Positions 42,688-55,800 of a stretch of DNA of 64,000 nt are shown here, piece by piece (position 1 is the first letter of the stretch; every line of letters starts with the position of its first letter). The stretch spans positions 66,687,823-66,751,822 of the forward strand of contig NC_037092.1 in the NCBI RefSeq assembly GCF_002994745.2. Direction: 5' to 3'. Both the position numbers and the translations under genes were made by a program. This DNA is from Rosa chinensis. Taxonomy: Eukaryota; Streptophyta; Magnoliopsida; Rosales; Rosaceae. The notes under the pieces are model-generated. The model was not told where the DNA came from. It did no database searches and worked only from the letters and a program-made list of their open reading frames with translations.

Positions 42688-45600
42688 TTAGTTCTCTAAC
42701 TGGATATAGACGATCTTAAAATGACTGGAAAGACATTTGGGATACCTGGAATAAAAGGAAGAAAAAAGGAACCAAGAATTGAAAATAATACAGTTGAAAT
42801 TTATGACATACCTTTTCTCTATAGAACTCAAATGTTGTTCATCATTCAAGTGGACTTGGTTCTTGTTGTCGAAGTGGTCAACAAAATGGAGGCAGTTCTT
42901 CACGTACAAGTATTCCAATGAAGGGCACTCAGTTTCAATTGTAACACTTTCAGTGCAGAACCTTGTGAGCACCGGAAGATCTTTCAAAGCTAATTTCTTC
43001 AACGCTGGAAGTTTAATCTTGCTGTTCAAGCCATTGCTTACTTCAATGACTCTGTCCAAGCTATGACACTGCAGTACGGAAAGGTCTTCCAACAGAGAAA
43101 GACATTCAGCTACACCTATTGTGAAGAGATTTTTCAATTCATTGCAATTGCAAATTGCCAAAACTTTAAGATTATGGAAGATTGCATGTGGAGCAGGACC
43201 ATTACATATGCTTACTAGTTTGTCTAGAGTAGACAATCTCATTTCCCTCAATTTCCTCAAGAAAATATTTTCTGGATCAAGCTCTTCATCAGATCCAAAC
43301 ACATATTTCATTCCTACTAGATTTACACAAATGATTTCTTCCAGATTTTGTAGTCTCTGCAACAATGTTGACGGTAAAAGTGCATTCACCAAGCTACAAC
43401 AAGTTTGCACTTTCAAGAACTTTAGCTTGCGTAGAGACCCAGGTGGTAGCTCACCAACACATAACTCCTTGAGGGAATATAAGCGGTACAGATGCAACTG
43501 TTCTAAGTTCTCAAATACTGGTTTATTTGAAACCCGTGTCATTGTGTTGATTATCTCTTTCAAGTTCTTACAGTGCCCGTTCACAGAGAGATATTTCAGT
43601 GCAAGTAATCTGCCATGGTCATATTGCCCAACGATGTCATTCAAGTCTTCACAATCCGTGTACTCTAGCTTCTCCACTTTCTCTGTCACAACGCTGATAA
43701 ACCAATCCGGTAAGCTATTGATTGTTGTGTCAAGAGTCAAGGTTCTTGAAAAACCATCATGTTGAGGGAGCGACACGCAAGGGGCATCTCTGCTGATGCA
43801 TATATCAAATTCTACCCAATTCGGCTTGTACTCAACACTTCTAGGCAAGCATGCAGCATCAGATATGTAAACTCCCAAAATGTTTAAATCCAACAAGCCA
43901 GTCAACTCATCAAAGTCAGCATTGGTTTCTTCAACTGCATCCTCAATTTTACTTCCCCACTTCCCAAACTGAAATTTCATGTGCAGTTCTTCCAATCTAT
44001 ACAACCTCGAGATCACTTTAGATGGGATTGTTTCAAGATCTCTACCAGTGACGTCCAGCATCCTTAGACTGGTCAAATCTCCTATTTGTTTTGGAAATTT
44101 CTTAAGAGGAAGTTCTCTCATACTAAGAATCTCAAGTTTCTTAAGTTTTCCTAGAACGGATATGTTACTTAAATCATGGCATAAATCCAAATTCAAAACT
44201 TGAAGGTTGGTTAGGAAACTGAATGATGAAGATAGTGATGAAATGCTAGTGAAGCTAAGATCAAAGACCCTTAGCGCATTAGCACTTTGAAGAAAGTTTT
44301 CTGGGATGTCACGTATACCAGCATTACTTTGTAACAATAAAATTTGGAGCTCTGAACATGCCAAAGATTTGGGAAGCTTATGAAGCTTGTTTTTCATGAG
44401 TGAGATTATTGAGTAGCCTTCATGAGCATCTATTGGCCAATCCCAGATTTTGCGCAGGCGGGAAGTAATTCCTGGGGGTGCGAAATTGTTAGCCACAAAC
44501 GACATAGAAGTTGTTAAGCAAAATCCTATCGAAATATGAAAATTAATTGTAGCTAAATTATCCAAATTTAATTAAACCCAAACAAATATGCAAAGCAATC
44601 AATAATTCATTAATTCATGAATATTAATATGGAGAGAACTTGTATGAAGAATTACGGACTTCAGCTGTTCAACAAGTTCTATGTCAAAGAGTCTATCTGC
44701 AGAATATATAGGAGTAATCCTAATTGATCAGTGAATGGGCTATGGTTCAGCAATGAAACCGACAATCGGACTGGAGAAGTTAGTCATGTATAAGAGATAA
44801 TTAAAAAAACTATGGGGGTGTAGTGGCATACCTTGCCACAATCCTGCCTCTGGCCACTTCTCTAGTTCACCAGCTTTTACTAAAAACCCATCACCTTCTT
44901 GGGACCGCATAACGGGCATGGCCAGATTTCGAATGTCATCAGTCATCCTTGTGCATCCCTTCTTTGTACCGTCCAAAAGCAATCTAGAAGCTTTGAGGTA
45001 GTTGACCACAGATTGTGCTCTATCTCTGGCTTCTTGCATTGTATGTGTATCATATTGAAACAAACCTATTCCAATCCCATACTTGAGCAACTTTTCAATT
45101 GGGATATCATAATTTTCTGGGAATAGGCAGCATAGCAAGAAGCATGACGTGGCATCATGAGTTGCCAATGAATCAAATGCGTCATTCTTTGCTTTGAAGT
45201 TGACAGGATGAGCTGTTTCATTCCATTCGTCCAAGCAGTCATCTCCAAATTCCCTTGCAAGTGCTTCATTCCATTCGTCCAAGTATTTATCTCGAAGTGA
45301 CCTTGCAGCTGCTTTTATTGCTTTTGGGAGACCACCGCATTCTCGAGCTACCTTTCTCGCTTCATCATAGGAAATGGTAGATTCATGAAAGGACTTCCCC
45401 GACGTCTCCATGAATAACTTCCAAGAATCTCCCTCTGATAGAACATTGAGAAGGATCTGAGCATTAGCATGGCACCCCATAAAATGGCAGACGTCGCTTT
45501 TCCTTGTGGTGAGTACAACTTTAGAATTGCACCTTTGAAGCTCATTGTGACTGGGAATTCCAATGCGCGAGAGTTCAAGACTCCCCCAAATGTCATCCAA

Positions 45601-48600
45601 GATTATAAGCATCCTATTTCCTCTGATGATCCCCTCCTTCAAGCCCAGCGATTCTGCCAATGTGTCTTGAATTTCTTCCAAGTCAGGGTTTTTGGATACG
45701 ACAACCATGATCACATGATCAAAAAGCCCATCTTTCTTAGATTGTGCACCAACATGTTTGACCATCGTCGTCTTTCCAACGCCAGCCACTCCATGCACCC
45801 CAAGGACAGTGACTTGATCATCTTTTAATACCTTCATGACCTCATCCATGGCTTGCCTTGTCGCTTCAAATGTTTCAAAATTTCCGTTGGGTGCTTCAAG
45901 GACTTTCTCCCATAAATGTTTCACAATGACGGCAATTAGTTCTTCTTCCGTCCTACAAGGAAGAAGGGGTCAAAATAATCTTAAGCCAAAGAATAAATCG
46001 AAATTGCAAGTCTTGTAATGTATGCTTACGGATAGTCGTTTAAATTCCACCCTGAGATTCCAGCCACTCCTTTCAGAGCAGCTCTCCACTGGTTCATCTT
46101 CTCAATGTCTTGTCCAGCTTCATGCTTAATGAAAGCTTTTCCAAAACTCGTCTCTGTCTTTTGATGGCGTACATCAGTGGGTTCCACCTTATAAAAAATT
46201 GGGAAAATTGTGTCCTTATCCTTCATGCATTGATAAATCTTTGTAAGTTCATTCAAACACCATGCAGAAGAAGCATATTTCTCCGACAACACAACGACCG
46301 CAAACCTTGATTGGTCGATTGCCGTTTCGAGATTTGAAGAAATAACCGTCCCTTTTTCTAGTTGCACGTCATCCTTGAAAGTTTTGATCACTCTGGTTTT
46401 TTGCAATTCACGGTATAAATAGGCTATAAAACCCTTACGAGTGTCTTCACCCCTGAAGCTCAAAAACACATCATACTTCGGCCGAGGATCTCGTTCAGCT
46501 GATGAAGGCGGAGACGAAGAGGGGACAGCTATGTCTTTTTCAAGATGTTCTTCATCGGTGAATGTCTTAGTCACTCTGGTGTTTTGTATTTCATGACCTG
46601 AATGGGTGACAAAACCCCTTTGAGTGTCGTTTCCCCTGAAACCCAAAAACTCATCATTCTTCAGCCCAAGAGCTGGTTGAGGACTTGGTTCGGTTGAGGA
46701 AAGGGATGTTGAGGGGTGGGCTACCCCTTTTTCAAGCTGGTCTTCATCCTTGAATGTTTTACTTAGTCCTGTGTTTTGCAATTCATGGTCTGAATGGGCA
46801 ACAAAACCCCTGCGAGTGTCTTCCATCCCAAAACCCGAAAGCACATCATTCTTCAACACAGGAGCTGGGTCAGGCTGGGGAGCTGGTAAGAGATGTAGAT
46901 GTTTTTAGGGTGGTGGTCAAGGCCATTGTAAATTTGTAATACACCAAAATTTAGACAAATCTCAAGAACAGTTAAGAAACCAACAAAGATATTCACAGTG
47001 ATGGAATGTAAACCAAAATAGTGATTTAAATGACGCTAGCAAGTGAAGAGTCATTGACGTTAGAAGGTCATGAGGTGAATTAAGGTTTCAAGGAGTCTTA
47101 AGTTTTATATAGTAGTGACTTGTGACATTTTATCTCCTATATAGGTAATGACAGTTTAGGATGTTGGAAGGTCTAGTAATAACAGTTTAGGTGAAGCCGA
47201 TATAAGTTTATCAGTTGTGACTTGTAAGTATGTAACAGTTGAGTAAGAGTTTTGTAATAGAGGTTGATAAGGTGTTTTAAGAGTCCATATATAGCCTTAT
47301 CTAGGAGCTCTGTATGTGTCCTCAAGCTGGAGACATCTCCAACAAATCACCAAAAAGAGAGAGAGCTTGTAATTAACTTACAAGTTCGGTCCATGACATC
47401 TCCTGTTGCTTCAAAATCTTCTGTCGACTCTGTAGACTGAACTAGTCTACTGCACACAGCACTCACAACGTCTTTGATAAGTTCTCCTTCATACCTATTT
47501 AAGGAAGAAAAAGGAAGAAGGGTCGAATAAGGATAAACCCAAAAGTAATGTGTAACTCTCTTGTTAAGATAGTTTCATCATGCTTACTTGTAGTTATCCG
47601 AACACCATCCAGAGAGATTGGCCACCATTGATAAAACATCTCTCCACCGCCTGACCTTCTCATGATTATCCCGAAATCTTTCTTCATGTCTACTGAAGTC
47701 TGCTGCAAAACTCCCCTTTAGATATCGCACAGCAGTGGGATCCACATGATAAAAGATTGGCAGAATTCTATTTTGGCTTCCCATGCATTCAAAAATCTTT
47801 GCTAGTTCCTCCAAGCACCATGATGAATAAGCAAAGTTTTGTGAAAGAATAACGATGGCAAACCTCGACTCTTCTATGGCCTTTTGGAGATACGATTTCA
47901 TATCCCGCCCTTTTGTATGTGGTCCGTCTTCCTTTACTATGGTCAGGTTTGCTGGTTTGTTTTGCAATTCAGCTTGTAAATGGGACAGAAAACCCTCACG
48001 AGTGTCCGCACCCCTGAAATTTATAAACACATCATACTTCCAACGAGGAGCTGATTTTAGCTCAAGGAAGTGATGTACAGGTCGCCTTTTAGGTTGATCA
48101 AGGCCATTGAAAACAACTAAAAAGGAAAACATGCAAGATCTATAGAAAGAACAATGAAGAAATTAACCAATAAAAAAGAAGGCAGAGCAGAAACTAGAGT
48201 GAATCCAAAACCCCACAACCAAGTGAATAATGGAAGAGGAAGTATTAACATTAACCGATTAGTAACTTACAAGTTCCATGAGTTTCAATATCTTCCGTCG
48301 ACTCAATTTCAATAGGTTTGCTGCAGACAAATTCCGCGATTTGTTGGACAACGTTTTCTTCTGGCCTGTAATGAATAAGAAGGGTCAAATGAGTGTCATG
48401 CAATTAAACCCAAATTAACTAAAGTACCCAACTCTTGTTAAGAAAGTCTCATCACTTACTCAGAACGTGCGTAACGAATCCCACATACCCAGCCAGAGAT
48501 GCTGCTGATTTTGTTCAAGGCGTCTCTCCATTTCATCAGCCTCTCTTTTTGATCTTTAAACCGCTCTTCATGTGCAGCGAAGGCATCTCGAAAAGTACTC

Positions 48601-48989
48601 CCCCTCTGATGTGCGACATCAGAGGGATCCACATGATAGAAAACTGGCAGAATTGTTTCCTTTTTTTCCATGCACTGCATAATCTGTGTGAGTTCATCCA
48701 AACACCAACGGGAAGAAGCATAATTTCGCGAGAGAACAACGATTGCAAATCTTGATTCTTGAATTGCCTCTAGGATACTTTGAGAAATCTCCTCTCCTCT
48801 ATCCAAACCGTCGATATCCATGAATGTCTTGATTTCTCTGTTTTGCAATTCATTGTATAAATAAGAAGTAAAACCCCGCCGAGTGTCTTCACCCCTGAAA
48901 CTCAAAAACACCTCATACTTCGACCGAGGAGCCGATGATTCAGCCGATGTAGAAAGTGATGCAGAGGCCGTTGGGGATTCCAAGGCCAT
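42688..48989 (-). CDS. Gene C: triple-TIR NLR with CNL-type NB-ARC and LRR
   Basis: Third paralogue, predicted 1652 aa. Exons: 48989-48460, 48365-48271, 48116-47588, 47494-47382, 46882-46030, 45952-44832, 44471-42812, 42745-42688; all phases join. TIR1 ends with an extra IRYARSE segment and has DGLDRGEE in the BB-loop region. TIR2 is the most diverged of the set (RGADTREGF, KEDGPHTKGRDM). Two half-TIR units (64 and 61 residues) precede TIR3. Glutamates remain at all three WCL-x-E sites (SSRWCLDEL, YSSWCLEEL, SSAWCLNEL). NB-ARC: GVAGVGKTT, LDDIWGSLEL, GLPK, CFLLCCLFPE, MTD in place of MHD. Intron 7 is 66 nt and open in frame, so its retention would add 22 residues without changing the C-terminus. 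No disabling lesion is seen. The role is inferred from domains: an intracellular pathogen sensor with potential TIR NADase output. Confidence 0.85.
46479..46853 (-). repeat. Two degenerate half-TIR coding repeats in exon 5 of gene C
   Basis: Units of 64 and 61 residues matching those of gene A, beginning KNDVLSGF and KNDEFLGF and each ending LEK[GD]. They keep an open frame into TIR3. Compared with gene A the RRGF and QRGF forms are closer to a normal TIR. Confidence 0.85.
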
Positions 48990-49371
48990 TGGAAACAACC
49001 AAAAGAAAAGAAACACGGTCTAGGCAAGAATGCAACAAAAGAAAAAACGCAAAGAAGAAACTGGAAAATCCACAAGAAAAGAGAGATCGATCACAGAAAA
49101 AAGAGAGATTGTAGGAATATGGAAGCGGGAAAGTTAAGGGAGTAATAATTTGAAGGCTACAAGAGTGTATATGTGTAATCCAAACAGTGGTAGTACGCTA
49201 CAATAAATTCTAATGAAAGACCGAGGATGCAATCCAAACAAATCCGCGAAGTTTACAAATCAATTGGTCTGGTTTGGTGTTCTGGAGTGGTAGCCCCACC
49301 TGAGAGCAACGTGAAAGTAGATCAGAGTCATCAGACAATTGATTCCAACTTACGCGTTAATCAGTACCTTA
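48990..49371. promoter_or_regulatory. Upstream region of gene C
   Basis: Matches the 5' flanks of genes A and B, with about 80 bp of different sequence near 49190-49270. No coding sequence; transcription start not identifiable. Confidence 0.4.
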
Positions 49372-49810
49372 TTTTGATCCATAGTGCACATGTAGTCAAA
49401 AGACCTTGAAGCCATTGACTTTATTTAGTGTTTTTTGTTTGTCAAGACTCTTTGTTTAGTGTTTATTGGTACATTCTTCCGCACCATCCTTCTTTTGTTC
49501 CAATTGTTTAGCATCAAGATGACAAGATCCTAACCTAACTCTCATGTTTTTTCTTTTTTTCTTTTTGATAATGTAATTGCTCAACCACTCTCTCGTTGGA
49601 TATATTATATTCTAGACCTGAAGAAGACACTGACTATAGAGACTGGGGAGGGTTGGTAGATACAACCTAGAAAGGAACCCGCAATGTAGAATTTTACATT
49701 TTTTACTATGCAGCATTTTCAATTAATTGTCACACGGACATCAAGCCGAAGAATTATATCTTCAAAACTCCTACCATTATTATTTGTAGTCTCAAGGCTT
49801 TTTTTTTTAA

Positions 49811-49844
<34 letters not shown>

Positions 49845-51250
49845 CACGGTTTCACTAAGCCACTGTTAGAGAAAATTAAAAACATACACTAGGATTTAAG
49901 TCCCCGCAACAATAAAAAGGCATCTCCATTCTAAAACTCACTGCTCACTTATTCATACATTAGAAAAAGAAACAAACATAAACTAAAAGAACTGTTCCCA
50001 TATTGATGAATAAAATTCTCTTTCAATAAAAAAAAAAAAAAATACACAACTCCAACAAGAAAAAATGTAGCATCGCCAATGCACGTAACTGTGGTACTTA
50101 ACAACATTCCTCCCTCCCAGAGTGACAGAATATGCCACGCAGCATAGTAGCCAAAACAAGAAGCAAACATTCTACATCTTCTCTATCCCCGTCTCCGAAG
50201 AAAGAGAGATGTCAGGAGAGGTAGAGGAAGAAGCAGTAAGATGGGTTTGTTGTCTTTGACTTGTTGCCCCGCCCCCTGCCATGGCTTTTCTTCTCTCTAG
50301 CAGCCAACATCACTTGCACCTCCACCAAGCCATTTTTGATCCATAGTGCACATGTAGTCAAAAGACCTTAAAATAAAGTCGAGTGTTTTTTTTTTTTCCC
50401 AGACTCTTTGTTTAGTGTTTATTGGTACATTGTTCCACACCATCCTTCATCTGCTCCAATTGTTTAGCATCAAGAAGACAAGATCCTTACCCAACTCTCT
50501 TTTTTTTTCTTTTCTTTTTGATAATGTGTAACCTGACTCTGATTGCTCAACGACTCTCTGGTTGGATATATTATAGTCTAGACCTGATGAAAACACTGAC
50601 TATGGGGACTGGGGAGGGTTGGTAGATACAACCTAGAAGGACCCTGCAATGTAGAATTTTACATTTTTACTACGCAGCATTTTCAATTAATTATCACACG
50701 GACATAAAGCCGAAGAATTATATCTTCAAAACTCCTGGCATTATTATTTGTGGTCTGACGTTTTTTTTTTTTAATGAATATTTATATATTTGCACGGTTT
50801 CACTAAGCCACTGTCAAGAAAAAAAACATACACCAGGACTTAAGTCCCCGCAACAATAAAAAGGTTATAGAACTCTAGCAAGTAATCTCCATTCTAGAAC
50901 TCATTGCTCACTTATTCAGAAATTAGAAAAAGAAACAAACATAAACTAAAAAAACTATTTCAACTAAATACACAACTCCAACAAGAAAAAATGTAGCATC
51001 GCCAATGCACGCAACTGTGGTACTTAACAACATTCCTCCCTCCCAGAGTATGCCATGCAGCATAATAGCCAAAGCGGGAAGCAAACATTCTACATCTTCT
51101 CTTTCCCCGTATCCGAAGAAAGAGAGATGTCAAGAGAGGTAGAGGAAGAAGGAGTAAGATGGGTTTGTCGTCTTTGACTTGTTGCCCCGCCCCCTGCCAT
51201 GGCTTTTCTTCTCCCAAGCAGCCAACATCACTTGCACCTCCACCTAGCCA
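49372..51250. repeat. Tandem duplication of about 950 bp upstream of gene C
   Basis: Unit 1 (49372-50333) and unit 2 (50334 to about 51250) both start TTTTGATCCATAGTGCAC. Both carry the GTTTATTGGTACATT word, CTGGGGAGGGTTGGTAG, CGGTTTCACTAAGCC and GTAGCATCGCCAATGCACG, and both end near CTTGCACCTCCACC. Unit 1 has an expanded (AT)n at 49814-49841 that unit 2 lacks. The start of the unit is the conserved NLR upstream sequence, so the duplication includes part of the presumed distal promoter. No gene is recognised in it. Confidence 0.85.
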
Positions 51251-51380
51251 TCTTCCTTCCAACGCTGCTGCAGCGGGCACACAACCCCTGCATGGTTGTT
51301 TTTACCTATTTTTGGGAAATTGGCCAGTAAACTCTTGGTGATAGATGAGGAAATTACAGTGTTTTTATCGTTGGTATCTC

Positions 51381-51570
51381 TAGGGGTGGGTTCGGTTCGG
51401 TACCGGAGCTGCAGGCCCAAAACCGCCTACCGTACCGGATTAGTTTGGTACATAAAATCTTCTCCCATTACCAGCCACAAAAGTTGGTATGCCAACAACT
51501 TGGTATACCGAGAGACTCGGTTGGTTAGGTCTCCAACCGAGTTTATAATTAGTCCACGATCTGGCCAGAG
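51381..51570. mobile_element. hAT-like end fragment related to 36631-38348
   Basis: Starts TAGGGGTGGGTTCGGTTCGG and continues with GGTACCG, CCGTACCGG, GGTATACCG and TCGGTTGGT words like the right end of the hAT at 38348, in inverted orientation. The other terminus is not identifiable before the MULE begins at 51808. Confidence 0.55.
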
Positions 51571-53821
51571 CCCAAGAATTGAGCCTGCTAGGCAAGGCAA
51601 GCCCAGATCTTGTAGAGTCAACCCCAACCCGACACCACCACCACTGCCATCCCTCCACCACCGCCAAGTTAGACAAAGAAGCCTTGGTCCCATAGTTAGC
51701 TTTTCAAGGTCCTTTTATTTCTTAATTCCTTATGTACACTGTCTTCTTCAGTTCTTCCCTTGTGCTTCTCTTTCTTTACCTCTCAAATATAAAAATATCT
51801 AATACAAGAGGAATGCTAGCTACATTTCCCTTCTACCTTTCCCTTTCAACCTTCCACACTCAACAAATGACATGTGGATTCCACTACCACTTTAAACTCA
51901 ATATTTATTACATTAAATAACTAATTCTATTTTTTCCATGTCTGCCCTTCTAATAAATGTCTCACATTTATTTTTCTTTCTATATTTTACTTTGACTTTG
52001 TAGGATGTTTAATTTATTTTGCATTTCTTTTTTCTTAAATAATTTTACATTTTTTAATTGTTATTTTGACAATATGGGTTGTGGTTTTTTTCTTTTTAGC
52101 TTGCATTATTATTATCTAGTAAAACATCACTTTCAATACTCTTAATGACAAGACCCACCCCAAATTCCACCATGGAATCCGAAGTGGCCCTGCGGGACCC
52201 ACCTTTAAAGGAGGTTTACTAAAAAATTTCGGCATAACCTCCCTTAAAAATGGATAACCCAAAATCCTGCGGAAAACCAAAATTCACTTCTAATAATCCA
52301 ACCACAACTCCTGGAGCCACCCTGCTCCCATAATTCAACCAATCCCATCTCAAAGCTAATAATATCATACATAATCTCCAAAAGGTAAAAGTTACTACAA
52401 TCACCAAAGTTAGGTCATAGACCTCAAATATAATTCATACAAGTCTGGGTCACATATCCAGTAGTAATCAGAGCATTCTAGGAATATAAATGGACAAGGA
52501 GTGCAGTAGGTTAAACATGTAACCTACAAAATGTGATGACGGAAGCAGGTGCGGTCACTATGGCTCACACTCGTACACCGAGTAGCAATACTTCAATCTG
52601 GGCATTTAAAACCGAATGGCCCAAGGAAAAGTATATAAAAAACGTTAGCGTGAGTGGACAAAAATGAATAATTGAAAGGAAAAAGGAGTTTATACTTTTC
52701 CACATTTATATCAATAAAACTCCCGATGCATGCAATAATTAAGAAAACCACGAGAAGCTCCGCTCAAGAAAAACCGACTAGCCCTGCTAGTCAAGAACAA
52801 CAACAAAAGGATATGGGGAAAAGAGTTCACCATACGGGAATGGAGCCCCTCAAGCTCTACTTACCCTCGACTACCACTCACACATAGATTGTGCGAGGAG
52901 GAAAACTAATAACCTCAACTACCACTCACACATAAATTGTGCGAGGAGGAGAACATTACCTCGACTACCACCCACGTGAGGAGGAGAAAGCTACCTCAAC
53001 TGCCACTCACAAACACAAAGTAAGTGAGGAGGAGACCTAATCACATGACCCGCGTATGGTGAGGAAGAAGATCGTCGAAAACCATTAAATCTGTATAGTT
53101 TCCCCCACATTTCTCACGAGATAAGAATCCAAGTGTGCAAAGACGTGACCCCGCATGCCAAGATCATCTCAAGTTCAAAATAAATAGGATATAAATAAAT
53201 ATAAAGTTTTACTTCATTGAAATCTCATTATAATCTCAATTCGCCGAATATAAATATAATATAAATAGTATAAATTCTGAATCCGCATAAATCAAAGTAA
53301 TGTTAGAAATCAATCCTAAATTCGGAAACGTAATACGATAAACAATTTATCATTCGTAAGCAATAAATGATTGCATGCATCAATCCTTGAAAATAAAAGT
53401 CCACTCACAGTATGCGGTCAATCCTGACGTCGCTCGTGATTTTCCTCGTATGGAGACTCCTCTCGTCCTGTACGAATAGCATTCATAAATATATATATTT
53501 CACAGGACGGAATTTTAACTTTACGATACTTAGAAATGGAAATTCAAAACATCCCCCTTCCAAAAATCCAACTCCTTAACTCTCCACAATATCCATCCTT
53601 AATACTCCAACATTAATCTTTCATCGATGTAATATCTAAAGTGAATTCGAAAGAAATTCAGCGATCGAACTCACGAAAATCAATAATTAATCCTTTAAAC
53701 TCAATTCGTAATTCCTCCGATTTCCACCAAACTTCATGTATCAAATTCTACAATCATTATAGGATTTATGGAACTAAAATTACAATTGTTTCTACTGAAG
53801 AATACGGTAACTAAGAAGCAT

Positions 53822-53825
<4 letters not shown>

Positions 53826-53858
<33 letters not shown>
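53826..53858. repeat. (GA)n microsatellite in the 5' LTR
   Basis: About 16 GA units. The same site in the 3' LTR (58904-58950) has about 23, which accounts for most of the 15-bp length difference between the LTRs. Confidence 0.95.
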
Positions 53859-53859
<1 letters not shown>

Positions 53860-55159
53860 AGCATGTATAGTGGTTCACCTTGCCCTTGAGGCAAGGCTAC
53901 GTCCACTTAGAGATTCCACTAGTAATGAGGCTAAGTAGCCTTTGTAGTAATACAAGTATAGGGATCATGGATCTATCCTCTCTAAAAAGGGGTGGACTCC
54001 TTTTTATAGCTAAAGGAGTCCCCTTCCATTTACATATTCTCGATGTGGGGACAATAATACATATATTGCTTCTCTTGAAGCCTTTTGGAGAGCATGGGAG
54101 GGTGACCTCCCTACGAGGTACCGGCCGACCTCCACCATAGCTCGGTAGCTCGGGTGTCGGACTACCGGATGCATGTCGTAGGCGGGACTAACCATGCCGC
54201 GGGGCCCACCTATGAGGTCGTTGCTTATGCTTGGCGGTATGTGGTATAAGTGATATCAACAAGTCCCCCAAGTCCCCGAGTAAGAGGCACTTCTTGGTTG
54301 GGGAGTTTAAATGTGATGCCGCCAAGTATGAGTGATGACCTCATTGAACGCCATACCCATACTAGTCCCCCAACTCCGTAAGTAAGAAGGGACTCTTCCG
54401 GGTTTTGTGAAGTTTCCATGATAGGTTGGTGCCACGAGGCCCATCAGCTAGCTAGTACCTGCAAATAAGATAAGAGTGTACAAAGAGCATATTGATTGCG
54501 CTAGGGCAATCTAAGTGACATTTGAGTCAAATGCGTCGAGTTGGATGAATGTTTATGTGAGATGCATGTTACACATGGTGTGGATGTTCATATTATGTAA
54601 TGTTGACATACGACGTATAAGTCGAAAATATATGTGGTTGTGATAGCATACAAAGTGCATATGATGCAAAGATGTGTGATGAACACGATGACACATAATG
54701 ATATGTAATGTTGTATGCACGTGATACATATGTGTTGGGATCGGGAGTGTTATTACTCGCCGAGTCCCCCAAGTCACGTAGTTAGTAAAATCGAAGCTTG
54801 GACTTGAGTTCGCTCGTGTTGAGTGGGTACGTGATAGGTTGTATGAGTTTTGTCCTATGGTCTTATTAATGGGATGTAAAAGAAATTTAATTGTTGCAAT
54901 CGACAATAGGCGAAAAATTTCAATATTTCCATTAATAGACCATAGCACGAACAGTATGAGCGTGAAGCTCAATGATAGTCTCGGTCAGGTACTACCTCTA
55001 CTTGTGATAAGTGGTATGAATAAGTCCCCTAAGTGTAGAGAACGCTCGGGAGGTGAGATGACTCAAAAGCAAGGGATTGGACCTTGGTTTACCCCCTGGG
55101 TACCACGCTCTGGGCGAGGATTTTGATGCAAGGGACTGGACCTTGGCTTCTGTAAGGGA

Positions 55160-55800
55160 GCCACCCTTTAGTTATCTCGTTGGGATACCTCGCTCGAGTA
55201 GAGGGTTTATGAGGGCTTGTAGGCCTCGTGTACCCGGTGGGGTAGATAAGCTTGAGCCTCTTGTACCCGTTGAGGTGAATGAGGGTTTGAGCCTCGTGTA
55301 CCCGGTGGGGTAGCGTGAGGGCTTGGTGCCTCTAGTACCCGATGGGGTAAAGTGAGGGCTTGGTGCCTCTAGTACCCGATGGGGTAAAGTGAGGGCTTGG
55401 TGCCTCTAGTACCCGATGGGGTAAAGTGAGGGCTTTGGGCCTGTGGTACCCGGTAGGGTATATATGAAGGCTGATCTCATACATACCTAGTGGAGTAGAT
55501 AGGCTCGGGGCCTCTTTAACCCAATGGGGTTGAATGAGGGCCGGTAGGCTTCCTTTACCAGGTGGTCCGGCCCCGGGTAGAATGATGATTTGTGCCTCGT
55601 AACCCTGTAAGGGTATCCGGTAGATTTCGCCTCCGGTACCCGGTGGCATGGCCCTGGGTAGAATGATGGCATTGGCCTTGTAACCCCGTTGGGGTATCCG
55701 GTAGCTTTCGCCTCCGGTACCCGGTGGCGTGGCCCTGGGTAGAATGATGGCATTGGCCTTGTAACCCCGTTGGGGTACCTCTCCGATTGGAGAGGATTTA
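55160..55800. repeat. Tandem repeats inside the LARD-like element
   Basis: Between about 55310 and 55435 three 37-bp units of AGTGAGGGCTTGGTGCC plus TCTAGTACCCGATGGGGTA follow each other. Before and after are diverged forms ending ACCCGGTGGGGTA. Around 55570-55790 two to three longer units (about 85 bp) contain GGTATCCGGTAG and TTTCGCCTCCGGTACC. A third family (GTGATGCTGGGTACCGG) occurs at 57855-57945. Confidence 0.85.

Larger units (their letters stand above)
36245..42745. repeat. Segmental duplication block D2, right copy (interrupted)
   Basis: 36245-36436, 40897-41637 and 42350-42745 match 2845-3022, 4525-4580 plus 5590-6250, and 6250-6640 in the same order. The intervening pieces are element insertions present in only one of the two copies. 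The block therefore joined the 3' flank of the NLR gene before those insertions. Confidence 0.8.

Noticed and set aside
55300..55450. Regular short repeats suggesting a CRISPR-like array
   Set aside because: Units are directly adjacent with no unique spacers, and they lie inside a plant LTR element.
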